This document shows positions 1-9,800 of a stretch of DNA of 64,000 nt, in pieces. Made by a program: the position numbers and the translations under genes. The stretch's first letter is position 1, and each line of letters opens with the position of its first letter. The notes beneath the pieces were generated by a model. It saw nothing but the letters and a program-made list of their open reading frames with translations. It made no database searches and was not told the DNA's origin. The stretch is taken from the NCBI RefSeq assembly GCF_900177545.1, contig NZ_FXBQ01000001.1, positions 682,001 through 746,000 of the forward strand, read 5' to 3'. The DNA comes from Maritimibacter sp. HL-12 (GTDB taxonomy: Bacteria > Pseudomonadota > Alphaproteobacteria > Rhodobacterales > Rhodobacteraceae).

Positions 1-2020
1 TGTGCAGAAGGCTCATGCAAAAATCGGGGCCGTCACCGCTGTCGGGTTCCGGATAGGGCGAGGCAACCTCGATCCCCCAACCGGCAAGGCCCCGGCGCAC
101 ATAGGGCGTGCAATGGCTCTGGAAGGCTTCGACCCAACCGCCGCCCTTGTGATCGAAAGGGCGGTCGTCGCGGAGCGTCGCGGCGATGTCCCAGCTTTCG
201 AAGAGCTTGCTGGCATAGGCCTCCGAAACAAGCCCGGCGTCACGGGCCGAGGCCAGCGCGATGAGCATCCGCGCCGTGTCGCAGAGATCGAAGCCCCGGC
301 GCAATGCCTCGCCGCTGTCGGTCGAAAGGAACAATGGCGGCAGCCGCAGCCCGTCGATTGTCTGCACCGGGACATGGTCGAAGATCGCTTCGATCTGCGC
401 GCCGGCCTCAACGGTATCGACCAGCCCGATCTCGCGGGCCGCGATGATGCCCTGCACCTGGCTGCCCAGATCCCAGAGCGTTGCCTGTTGAAAGGCGATC
501 AGGCCGGAATCGGATTTCTGGACGGTGCCCGCGCCCATGCCGGTCTTTTCGTTGGAATGCCGCGCGAAATAGCGCCAGGCCAGCGCGGCATCATCTTGCA
601 GCTTTTCGCGCTCCACCGCCGCCAGCCGTCCGGTTTGCGGCGGATCGCTGTGCCGGCGCAGGCGCGCGGACTGGAAACGCGCGAGGATTGGGGTTGGTGC
701 CACGAGGTGTTCGGCAAGGTCGACGACCGGGAAGAACCGCACCGTCCCCCCGTCGCGCAGGCGGGCAAGAGCAAGCGCCAAAGCAGCGCGATCAAGTTCG
801 GTGGGGACGTCCCCGGCGGTCACCAGAAGCGCGTGATCGGACGACGCAACAGGCGCATCGGGGCCGAGGCGCGCAAGGTCGCTTCCGCGCAGGAGCGGGA
901 TCCAGAGCCGGGCGTCTGACCCGAGATAGGGGCCCGTCGCAGCGCCCTCCTCGAAGAGAACGATACGCGCCGGGTCCGCCTCGGAGACGCCGGCCCCGTT
1001 CATCTCCACGACGCAGGGAGGGATGACCGCGTCCGCCGCGAGCGCCGTTCCGTCGGCAACGCAATGGGCCGATGCCGACGCGCCTGCACCCTGCGTATCG
1101 TCGCGCAGGAGCGTATAGGGCAACCCGTTGCGATCCAGCTCGCCGATCAGGCCGGCGATCACCCCGCCGGTTTGCAGATCGCTCTCGCTCTCGGGCTTGA
1201 GCACGATCGCGAGGCCGGCCGGGGGCTGCGCACTGAGTCTCAGCACCAGATCGATCGGCCGCGTGCAGCGCCGGACCCCGCGATCCATCGCGACCCGCAG
1301 CCGCGAGGCGACGCCTTCAAATCCTGCCAGCAGTTCGGCATCCGGCCCTGCCCCGATCGGCACGCGCAAGGCGAGAAGTCCGCCCCCGGCGGCCTGCAGC
1401 AGGGTCTCGACACGGGTGATCGCCGTCGCGACACCGGATTGCAGGTCCAACTCGATCCCGCCGGAATAGACGATCTGCTGCCGCCCGATGCTCGACAGCC
1501 GGGCGGCCTCGCCCTCGCCATCGCCCCCGAGCGCCAGCAGCGCATGGAAGCCGGCCGAGCGGAAAGCCGGGAAATCCACCCCGTCGCCGGTGCCACGGAC
1601 AAAGACCGAGGGCACCACCAAGGGGTCCCCCTCCGGTGCGCCGACCTCGGCCAGGTCGCTCAGACGCCGGCGCAAGGTGCCCGCCGCCAGCATCTGGAAA
1701 TAGCGCGCGCTCGCCGCCCCGGGCGCGTATCCCGCCACCAGTTCGACAAGGCCCGGCTCTCGCCGCGCCAGATCGGCGGCGGTCTCCATCGCGGGCGACA
1801 GCGGGGCGTCACCCTCCAGCACGAGGCACAACGGGATCGCGTTTGAAATGAAGACCTCGGCCACCGCCGCGAGGCTCTCCGGCGCGGTCTTCGGCCCGAT
1901 GCCGGTCAGGCAGAGCACGAGATTATCGGGCGCCCCCTGAGCGAAGGCGAAGCGGAGAGTCGCGGCCCCCAGCGGCACGGCAGCCAGACCGGCTCGCAGA
2001 AGGTTTCGGCGTGTAGGCAT
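1..2020 (-). CDS. DUF3131 domain protein with Tat-type signal (truncated by window edge)
   Basis: The reading frame runs uninterrupted on the minus strand from an ATG at 2020 to the window edge, about 673 codons, with the C-terminus missing. The N-terminus has a twin-arginine motif (TRRNLL at residues 3-8) and a hydrophobic stretch ending near AFAQ, so export of a folded protein is likely. Residues ~30-440 have no domain I can name with confidence; they may be a decayed carbohydrate-esterase-like region. From about residue 465, LQDDAALAWRYF and, further on, LWDLGSQ match the DUF3131 family. The gene starts 82 bases after the glycosyltransferase stop on the same strand, so the two probably form a unit. 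A role in envelope polysaccharide assembly is inferred from this context only. Confidence 0.75.
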   Translation of the reverse strand, partial: MPTRRNLLRAGLAAVPLGAATLRFAFAQGAPDNLVLCLTGIGPKTAPESLAAVAEVFISNAIPLCLVLEGDAPLSPAMETAADLARREPGLVELVAGYAPGAASARYFQMLAAGTLRRRLSDLAEVGAPEGDPLVVPSVFVRGTGDGVDFPAFRSAGFHALLALGGDGEGEAARLSSIGRQQIVYSGGIELDLQSGVATAITRVETLLQAAGGGLLALRVPIGAGPDAELLAGFEGVASRLRVAMDRGVRRCTRPIDLVLRLSAQPPAGLAIVLKPESESDLQTGGVIAGLIGELDRNGLPYTLLRDDTQGAGASASAHCVADGTALAADAVIPPCVVEMNGAGVSEADPARIVLFEEGAATGPYLGSDARLWIPLLRGSDLARLGPDAPVASSDHALLVTAGDVPTELDRAALALALARLRDGGTVRFFPVVDLAEHLVAPTPILARFQSARLRRHSDPPQTGRLAAVEREKLQDDAALAWRYFARHSNEKTGMGAGTVQKSDSGLIAFQQATLWDLGSQVQGIIAAREIGLVDTVEAGAQIEAIFDHVPVQTIDGLRLPPLFLSTDSGEALRRGFDLCDTARMLIALASARDAGLVSEAYASKLFESWDIAATLRDDRPFDHKGGGWVEAFQSHCTPYVRRGLAGWGIEVASPYPEPDSGDGPDFCMSLLH

Positions 2021-2102
2021 GATGCGGCACGTCCTTGCAGTGCGGGAGAAGCCCGCCCCTGTTTCAATACCTAGCAACCCGGAACCAGCCAACCAAGCGG
2101 CC

Positions 2103-5100
2103 CTACGCCGCCGGAACTTCCTTGATGGCAACCTTCACGCGCTCTTGATGCACGTGGACCGCACCCGTCCGCCTGAGCTTGTTCCAGCCATAGAGTCTTC
2201 CGGTCACAGCGCGCGCCAGCGCCCGCAGCGCGGCAACCATCAAGAGCTGGCGATAGCCGAGGCGGGTAAGCGGCACGAGAGCCACGAGGCGAAGATCGCG
2301 GCGACGGTCGAGCAGGAACGCGGCGAGGGCCGTGACCACGTCGACCAGCACGAGACCAAGGATGCTCCCGATCAGGACGAGCTGCATGATGTCGATGCCG
2401 GAAAAGCCGTTGGTGGCGAGAAAAAAGCCCGCGCGCACCAGATACAGGGCACCGAGCACGTAGACCAGCGGCGACAGCAGGAAGGTGATGAACCCCACCC
2501 AGATCGCGTCAACGATCGAGATCAGGCCGACGCTGCGCCCCTCGGCAAGCGCACCGCGGTGCTTCCAGGAGGTTTGCAGCATGCCGAGCGACCAGCGGAT
2601 TCTCTGCCGCATCAGCGCGCCCACCCGTTCGGGCGCTTCGGTGTAGGCGAGTGCCTTTTCCTCGAACCGCACGAGATAGCCCGCCCGGTGCACGGCGACG
2701 GTCAGATCGGCGTCTTCCGTGATCGTGCTCGGCGAGTAGAGGCCGGCCTGGCGCACCGCCTCGGTCCGCCAGGCCCCGATCGCGCCGGGAACAACGAGGA
2801 TGCCGTTGAAAACCTCGAAGGCGCGACGCGCGAGACCCTGGCCGACGATGTACTCGAGTGCCTGGAACCGGGTCAGCAGGTTTGAGGGATTGCCAACCTC
2901 GACGTATCCCGCCACCGCGCCGACCCGCGGATCCTTGAACTGCTGCACGAGCCACGAGATCGCATCCGGCGCAATCACCGTATCGGCATCGACGCCAATG
3001 AAGATCGGCGTCTCGATCGTGGCGATCGCGTAGTTCTCGGCGTGCCACTTGCCCTGGTTTTCTTCCGTCAGCAGCGTTACGCGCGGATCACCGGCCCAGT
3101 TCCTCTGAACCATCTCGACGGTGTGATCGGTGGAACCGTCGTCGATGACCACGATGCGCAGATCCGGATAATCGGAAGCGAGCAGGGAGTCCACGCAGCG
3201 CACGATCACGCTTTCCTCGTTGAAAGCCGGAACCAGAATGCTGACGAGCGGTGTGAAACCGGGATCGAAGGTCACCTTTCGGCGGCGCAGGAAGGCCAGC
3301 GAGATATAGAACGCCGACCGGATCAGGTTGAAGGCGAGCAGGAGAACCAGCAGCAGCGCCACCTTGCCCTGCAGCGATCCGATCACCGCGAAGGCGAAGG
3401 TATCGCGCAGGGCTTCGGCACGCTCTGCCGGAAGGGAGTCGAGGCGGTTATCGCCGCCCGCAAGCTCCGACAGGCCGACGAAGCGAAACCCGTCGTCCTG
3501 AAGGGCGTCGAGCAGGGCCGGCACCCAGCGCCCGGCGCCAACGTTTTGGTGGCTGTCGAGGTTGATGCTGAGAAGACTCATCCCGGTTTCAATGGTGGCC
3601 CGGCGTACCGTGTCGGCCAACTCGCCCGGATCGTCCGCGCGCACGACATCGAGCCCGACATCCACCGCAACGTAGCCATCCGCGAGCGCCTCCCGGAGCA
3701 AGGCGAGATCGTGCACCGTCTCCGGCGCGGCAAGGCGGCCCGAGCGTTCGCGGATGAAGGCGCTGCGCTGACCGGTTTCATGGGCGAGTTGCATCTGCAT
3801 CTGGTTGAGCCCGAAGCGCCGCAGGCCATCGACGAACAGATCGTAGTCGAAAAGCCGCACGACCGTCGTGCCGAAGCCATGCCCTTGCTCGAAAACCCGG
3901 CGTGCAGCGTCGGGCCGATCGAGCAACTGGCCGGTCGACACGAAGAATGTCGCCGTGACGTTGCGCGCCTTCAGTGCGTCCAGCAACCCGGGCAGATCAT
4001 CTTCCGAAGGGAAGCCGTTGAACGTGATCGAGAGATCCCCGAGCTGGCCGGCGCAGTGACGGTCGAGCCGCGTTGGCACCGGCAGCCGGCTATAGGTGAC
4101 TTGCGTGATCCGGTCGCGGTTTTCGCTCAGGACCAGCGCGCGGCGCCCCGCCCGCGACGGCGTGGCCTCGGTGACGAAAGCACCGTTGCCCAACGCTGCG
4201 ACCTGATCGGCGAGGCTGACAGGACCATCGAGCGGTGCAGGCCCCGCGGGCGCGCCCCGGCCCTGATCGAGCAGCGCCCAGACCGCCGGGTCCTCATAGC
4301 CCAGCGGCCAGATTGCGAACCGGTTCTGCCCGGGCAAGGCCCGCATCGCGTGATAGGTGGCGACCCCATCGGCCAGCCAGATCTGGTTATGGCGCCGGTC
4401 GGCATCGATAAAACTCGCCTGCGAATTGCCCGCCGTCTCGGAAAACAGAACCTGAGCGCCATGTTGATCGGCAAGCAACATGGTGTCGGCGTAAGACACC
4501 ATCGAGGACGCGCGCACCCCGCTGCGCCACAGCAAGCCGAACGACCCCGGGGCCAGAACCAGCTTCTCCCGGGGGATTGCCGCCAGCGCGGACCCCGGAC
4601 CGGTGTCGAGGCGGGCGAGCGGAGCGGGCGCCGCGGGCTGGCTGGCGATCTCGAAGGTTTGCACGACCGCGTGATCGAGGCCCGCGACCACCTCCCTGTC
4701 GCGCCAGAAATCCGCCTCCGGTCCGGCAATCAGGCAGATCTCGTGCCCCGGCACGGCGGCGCGCGCAGACCAGGCCGCCACCAACCGCCGTGCGGCCTGA
4801 TCGGTCAGGTCCGCGTGAGCGGACAGATCGAGACAGGCGCCATCGGCGCCGATCCCTTCGGCGGCTTCGATGAGCCGCGAGGCCAGCGTATCCGCCCCGT
4901 CCGCAACCAAGAGGCGATCGGACAGGCCGGATGCCGTGTTCGCGGGTTCCGGGGTAACAACCGCGAAGCTCGGTGGAAGGTGGTCCACGTCAAGCAGGTT
5001 TTTCAGCGTCCCGGCGGATCGCAGGTCGGGCAAAAGGTCGATCGAGCCGTCTTCGCGCAAGGTCATCGCCTCGAACAAGAGCGCGTCGATCGCGTCGCAG

Positions 5101-5483
5101 CGCACCCGAAACGCGGCTTGGCCCTTGCGATCGTCCGCCTTCAGAAACGCGAATACCTCCGCTCCCGTGCTTTCACCGCGCGGCTTGCCGCAGCGGTCCT
5201 CGGCCAGGTGCAGGCTAGGCGCAACGCGGCGCAGGTCATCTGGTCGCGTTGCAGTGTCTTCCGCCGCTTGCGGGGCAGGTTCCCCGACAAGGCCTGCCAC
5301 GGGTTCGAGAGTCACCACGCGCCACAGGTAATCCAGCGCCAGGAACGTGAGAACCAACGAAAGGAGAGTGGAAACCAGAACGACGAACAACCGCCGATGC
5401 CCGGAAGAATCTTCGAATACCCTGTCCTGTCGATCAGGCAACACCCGCTGTATCGGCGGTCCTTCCTGCTCCGGCTGCGTCAT
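2103..5483 (-). CDS. Three-domain family 2 glycosyltransferase with degenerate GH18-like and NodB-like domains
   Basis: This 1126-residue protein has an N-terminal membrane segment (~30-54), a GH18-like region (~150-430), a NodB/polysaccharide-deacetylase-like region (~475-680), a GT2 domain (~715-960) and several C-terminal membrane segments (~990-1090). The architecture recalls a fusion of PgaB-like and PgaC-like functions. The GT2 motifs are intact: DDGSTD near 783, DAD near 832, TED near 923 and QRIRW near 962, as in processive synthases. The NodB Asp pair is replaced (ITFNG rather than TFDDG), its metal-binding His pair is missing, and the late LLH-D motif reads LLSINLD. The GH18 DGxxxDxE motif reads DGACLDLS. 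It is probably an inner-membrane polysaccharide synthase whose accessory domains no longer catalyse. ATG 5483 is preferred over an upstream TTG. Confidence 0.85.
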   Translation of the reverse strand: MTQPEQEGPPIQRVLPDRQDRVFEDSSGHRRLFVVLVSTLLSLVLTFLALDYLWRVVTLEPVAGLVGEPAPQAAEDTATRPDDLRRVAPSLHLAEDRCGKPRGESTGAEVFAFLKADDRKGQAAFRVRCDAIDALLFEAMTLREDGSIDLLPDLRSAGTLKNLLDVDHLPPSFAVVTPEPANTASGLSDRLLVADGADTLASRLIEAAEGIGADGACLDLSAHADLTDQAARRLVAAWSARAAVPGHEICLIAGPEADFWRDREVVAGLDHAVVQTFEIASQPAAPAPLARLDTGPGSALAAIPREKLVLAPGSFGLLWRSGVRASSMVSYADTMLLADQHGAQVLFSETAGNSQASFIDADRRHNQIWLADGVATYHAMRALPGQNRFAIWPLGYEDPAVWALLDQGRGAPAGPAPLDGPVSLADQVAALGNGAFVTEATPSRAGRRALVLSENRDRITQVTYSRLPVPTRLDRHCAGQLGDLSITFNGFPSEDDLPGLLDALKARNVTATFFVSTGQLLDRPDAARRVFEQGHGFGTTVVRLFDYDLFVDGLRRFGLNQMQMQLAHETGQRSAFIRERSGRLAAPETVHDLALLREALADGYVAVDVGLDVVRADDPGELADTVRRATIETGMSLLSINLDSHQNVGAGRWVPALLDALQDDGFRFVGLSELAGGDNRLDSLPAERAEALRDTFAFAVIGSLQGKVALLLVLLLAFNLIRSAFYISLAFLRRRKVTFDPGFTPLVSILVPAFNEESVIVRCVDSLLASDYPDLRIVVIDDGSTDHTVEMVQRNWAGDPRVTLLTEENQGKWHAENYAIATIETPIFIGVDADTVIAPDAISWLVQQFKDPRVGAVAGYVEVGNPSNLLTRFQALEYIVGQGLARRAFEVFNGILVVPGAIGAWRTEAVRQAGLYSPSTITEDADLTVAVHRAGYLVRFEEKALAYTEAPERVGALMRQRIRWSLGMLQTSWKHRGALAEGRSVGLISIVDAIWVGFITFLLSPLVYVLGALYLVRAGFFLATNGFSGIDIMQLVLIGSILGLVLVDVVTALAAFLLDRRRDLRLVALVPLTRLGYRQLLMVAALRALARAVTGRLYGWNKLRRTGAVHVHQERVKVAIKEVPAA

Positions 5484-6110
5484 GGCCAATACCCGCTCGT
5501 CACCGCGGGGCCAGTCTGGACGCGCACGGCCATGGACGGGCGGCGCGCCAAGAACAGGGATTCTCGTGGATCATGCTAAACGCTCTTTCAGGGCGCTGAC
5601 CAGCCAGTTTCATCACAGGCGATTTTCAATTCCGGAACTCGAACCACCTATGAAATGGTGACGAAACGAACGCGATCAAGCCTGTCGGTTCGATGCGGGC
5701 GCGCGGCTTTCCTCTTCGACGGGTCGGATATCCAATCCGTTGCCGCGGCATGGCCGGCACAACGCAACCAAACGGCCGTGATCCGCTGGCGGGAGCCACA
5801 ACCCCAGGGTGATTCATGAAGACCTGGGATGGTCACGCCGTGTCGGCACGACCGATCGGCAGAAGCGCTCTCGACAATCCCGGATCGCGACTGACGCGCA
5901 CGCTCAGTTGATCTGGTCCCGTGACGAAATCCGCCGACCGATGCGACATTTTGGCAAGAACCTGCCGAAATACCCGGGATATGGCGTGCCGGGCTGATTT
6001 TGCTTTTTTTTGGTCTCGTTCCCGTCAAAGTTATCACCCACTCAGGTCTCGTGACGAAACTTGCGAGGTCCAAGATCAGCAAGAACAAGAACCACTACAG
6101 GAAAACACAC
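5484..6110. other. Long divergent intergenic region with repeated GTGACGAAA motif
   Basis: About 630 bases separate the divergent glycosyltransferase and the secreted barrel protein. The stretch is visibly richer in A and T than its surroundings. The nine-mer GTGACGAAA occurs three times in the same orientation, at 5658, 5921 and 6051; the last two copies also share a preceding GGTC. An inverted repeat with six-base arms (CCCAGG at 5803-5808, CCTGGG at 5823-5828) surrounds a TTCATGAA palindrome. Short open frames here lack a convincing ribosome-binding site or recognisable product. Promoters for both flanking genes must lie here, but none is clear enough to place. Confidence 0.4.
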
Positions 6111-6689
6111 ATGCTAAAAACCATCCTCGCCCGCCTGCTTGGCGGGGCCCGGTCGCATCCTACCCTGATACCCTCGCCCACCGCCGACGCAAGCGCAAAG
6201 CGCGCGCCGCGCATGGTCCGCCCGAAGGTTTTCGGCTTTTTGATGGCCGCCGCCCTTCATCTGCTCCCGACCGCGTCGACCGCTCAGGCGACGGTCACCT
6301 GCGAGGGCGAGTGGCAGCGCGCGCGCCTCACCAACTACGAGAGCTACCCGGATCCCGGGAGCGAGGAGTGCACCAAGTACAATGGCTGCAAATGGCAGGG
6401 TTCGTTCGCAGGGGTCAACGGCAAGAAGTCGGAGAGCTGGGTCGCGCAACGCAACATCGCGGCTGTCCATCAGAAGCACTGGAACCAATTCCGGGGAAAG
6501 ATGCTTCGGTTGCGCCAAGGCGGCCGTGAAATCGTCGTCCAGGTCCTCGACCTTTGCTCCGACAGCGATTGCAACGGGTGCTGCACGAACAACCTCGGCG
6601 GCGACGGCTATCTCATCGATATCGAGAAATACACGATGTCGCGGTTCGGCAGCGGATCAGGCGTGGTGGACTTCCAGGTCTGTGGCTGA
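6111..6689 (+). CDS. Secreted cysteine-rich RlpA/expansin-like double-psi beta-barrel protein
   Basis: The 192-residue product has a hydrophobic segment at ~38-52 ending in TASTAQA, after which a mature domain of about 130 residues begins. The mature part contains eight cysteines, a cluster reading LCSDSDCNGCC, and the order of a double-psi beta-barrel: VVQVLDLC, then YLIDIEKY, then GVVDFQVC, as in RlpA, barwin and expansin-like proteins. ATG 6111 follows an AGGA sequence; ATG 6213 would give a conventional 26-residue signal peptide but lacks a clear ribosome-binding site. Such domains bind or modify polysaccharide, and the divergent neighbour is a polysaccharide synthase, so a wall- or matrix-associated role is possible. 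Substrate and activity are unknown. Confidence 0.6.
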   Translation: MLKTILARLLGGARSHPTLIPSPTADASAKRAPRMVRPKVFGFLMAAALHLLPTASTAQATVTCEGEWQRARLTNYESYPDPGSEECTKYNGCKWQGSFAGVNGKKSESWVAQRNIAAVHQKHWNQFRGKMLRLRQGGREIVVQVLDLCSDSDCNGCCTNNLGGDGYLIDIEKYTMSRFGSGSGVVDFQVCG

Positions 6690-6753
6690 CCGGCACCGCC
6701 CGGCCCGATCGCCCGGCCCGGGTATTGGACCTGCGCAGACCACCGAGCGCAAG

Positions 6754-6779
6754 GCGGGCGGCGTCTTGATGCCGCCCGC
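6754..6779 (+). terminator. GC hairpin downstream of the secreted barrel gene
   Basis: Nine-base perfect arms (GCGGGCGGC at 6754-6762, GCCGCCCGC at 6771-6779) enclose an eight-base loop. It lies between convergent genes and could end either transcript, but no T-run follows on either strand. Confidence 0.4.
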
Positions 6780-6857
6780 AGGCAGACCGGCGACCGCCCC
6801 ACCGAGACCTATACAAACCTCAACACCAACGCGGTGATCCTTCAGTCGATTGCCCGG

Positions 6858-9800
6858 CTACTCGGCCGGTGAGGCATCGTGATCGGGGGGCGCGGGAAAC
6901 AGCCGCGCCACCCGGCGCCCGAGGCCGTCTGTATAGGTCAGCAGCACCGGCACCACCACCAGCGTGAGCAGCGACGACGAGATCAGCCCACCGATCACCG
7001 CGTGGGCCATCGAGGTGTTCTGCCCGGTGCCGCCATGCAGGTTGAGCGCAAGCGGCAGCATGCCGAAGATCATCGCCAGCGTTGTCATCACGATAGGGCG
7101 AAACCGGGTGCGCCCGGCGAGCACGAGCGCGTCGTAGAGGTTTTCGCCTTCGCGCACGTGCTGGTTGGCGTTGTCGACCAGCAGGATCGCGTTTTTCGTC
7201 ACCAGCCCCATCAGCATGATGAAACCGATGATCGAGAAGATGTTCAGCGTCGAGCCGAAGGCGAGCAGGCCCAGCGCAACGCCGATCAGCGCCAGCGGCA
7301 GCGACGACATGATCGCGAAGGGTTGCAGGAACGAGCCGAACTGCGAGGCGAGCACGAGGTAGATGAAAATCACCGCCAGCGCCAGCGCCGCCGCGGCGGC
7401 CATCATCGAATCGGCAAGCTGCTCGGTCTCGCCGCCGGTGCCGAGGCGGTAGCCGAGCGGCAGATCGAGGCTCGCCTTGGCCTCCTCCAGCGCGGCGTTG
7501 ACGTCGCCCAGCGCGACGCCATCAAGACTCGCCGTCACCCGCACCGCGCGGTCGCGGTCCTGCCGGTTGATCTCGCCGGGGCCCTGCGAGGGCACGATCT
7601 CGGCCACCTGGTCGAGCCGGATCACCCCGCCGCGCGATTGCGCGAGCGGCAGAGCGCCGAGCACGCTGGCGTCGGAGCGAGCGCTTTCGGGCAGCCGCAG
7701 CACCACGTCGAGGGTTTCGCCCTGAGGCGATGTCCACTCCGAGACGGTCTGACCGCCGAGCATGGGCTTGAGCGTGTCGCCCACGAGCTGGAGCGAAACG
7801 CCGAGATCGGACGCGGCCTCGCGGTCGATCCGGATGCCAAGCGTGGGTTGCGGGTCGTCGAGCGTGGTCGATACGTCGGCCAGCCCCGGGATCGCTTCGA
7901 GCCGCGCCTTGAGGTCGGCCGCAAGACGTTCGAGCACCCCGAGATCGCTGCCGTAGATCCGCAGTTCCACCGGCTGGCCCGCGGGCCCCATGCCGTTCGA
8001 GGCACCGACGATGAAATCGGCCCCGCCCACGGATTGCAGCACCTCGCGCGCCACCCCGGTCAGAACACCGGGACTGCGGTCGCGCTCGCTTTCAGGCACC
8101 AGAATGGCGATGATCGTGGCGTTGTTGTCGCCGCTGGTGGTGCCGGAGTTCACCGTGGCATAGGTGCCTTCGATCTCGGGGATCTCCCGGCGCAGCAGCG
8201 CATCGACCTGGGCGATCTTCTCGGCGGTGCGCGAAAGCGAGGTCCCCACCGGCAGCGACAGATCGACCTGGAACTCCCCGGTGTCGGCGGCCGGCACGAA
8301 CTCGGCCCCCACCTTGGTGAAAATCCCGATCCCGCCCGCGAAGGCGAGGAAAGCGACGAGGATCGTCGTTTTGCGGAACTTCAGCGCCCGCCGCAGCAGC
8401 CCGCCATAGCGCTCACCGAGCCAGACGAAGAAATCGTCGAACCGCGCCACCGCCCGCCCGACCGGACCGCGCTTGGCTTTCGGGTCGATCGACGGATCAT
8501 ACCAGACCGACGAGAGCATCGGATCGAGGGTGAAGGAGACAAACAGCGAGATCAGCACGGCCACCGACACGGTGACGCCGAACTGCAGGAAGAAGCGCCC
8601 GAGAATCCCCTCCATGAAGGCCACCGGCAGGAAGACGGCGACGATGGAAAGCGTCGTGGCGAGCACCGCGAGACCGATCTCGTTGGTGCCTTCCAGCGCC
8701 GCGCGCATGTGGCTCTTGCCCATGTGCAGATGGCGCATGATGTTTTCGCGCACCACGATGGCATCGTCGATCAGGATGCCGATCGCGAGGGAAAGCGCCA
8801 TCAGGCTCATCATGTTGAGGGTGAAGCCGAGAAAATAGATCGCCGTCATCGTGCCGATGATCGAGATCGGCAGCGTCAGCCCGGTGATGACGGTGGACCG
8901 CCACGAGTTCAGGAACAGGAACACGATGAAGGTGGCGAGAACCGCGCCTTCCAAGATCATGTTCTGGACCGAGTGGAAGCTGTCGGTCACCGGCTTGGCG
9001 TTGTCGCGCAGGATTTCGATCTTGATATCGGCGAAGGCGTCGTCGGCCTGCATCGCCGCAACCTCTTCAAGCACGGCTTCCGCCACGGCAACGGTGTTGG
9101 CACCTTGGGTTTTCACCACGTCGATCGCCAGCGCGTGATCGCCGTTGAGCATCGCAAGCGAGGTGGACTCGGCCAGCCGCTCCTCGATATCGGCGATATC
9201 GCCCAGCCGGATCGGCTGGCCGGCGCGGCGGGTGACGATGATATCCCCGAAATCGCGGATCGTGGCGAGCCGTCCCTCGACCTGTACCGAGGTGGTGGCC
9301 CCGTCGCCGGTGATCGCGCCTGCGGGCAGATCCTGGTTCTCAGCCGCCACCGCGCCGAGCGCCTCGGCGACGCCGACCGAAAGCGCCGTGAGGCGGTCGG
9401 GGTCGATGTCGATCTGCACTTCGGCAGACCGCCCGCCGACAACGGAGGCCCGGCCAACGCCCCGGATGTTGGCAAGCCGCTTGGCAATCACGTCTTCGGT
9501 GAGCCGGGTCAGCTCGCCGACGCCGATCTCGTCGGAACTGATTCCTACCGACATCACCGGGAGTTCGCCCGGATCGAAGCGCAGGATCTGAGGGTCGCCC
9601 GCGTTGTCGGGCAGCAAACCCTGGATCTGGGCGACCTTGTCGCGCACCTCCTGCGCGGCGTCGGAGGATTTCACCTCGAGATCGAAGATGATCAGCACCA
9701 GCGACGAGCCGGTGCGGGCGACGGATTCGATACTGTCGATCCCCGCCAGCGTCGCGACGCTGTCTTCGATCGGCTTGACGATGTCATTCTCCACCGCTTC

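Noticed and set aside
1-919. A 305-residue plus-strand open frame at the window start
   Set aside because: It is antisense to the DUF3131 gene, which has clear family motifs and a Tat signal.
3042-5579. An 845-residue open frame opposite the glycosyltransferase
   Set aside because: Compositionally biased antisense frame without family motifs; the minus strand holds the real gene.
5630-5645. A tRNA T-loop-like sequence (GGTTCGAGT on the minus strand)
   Set aside because: The five-base flanks do not pair and no acceptor or anticodon arm follows.
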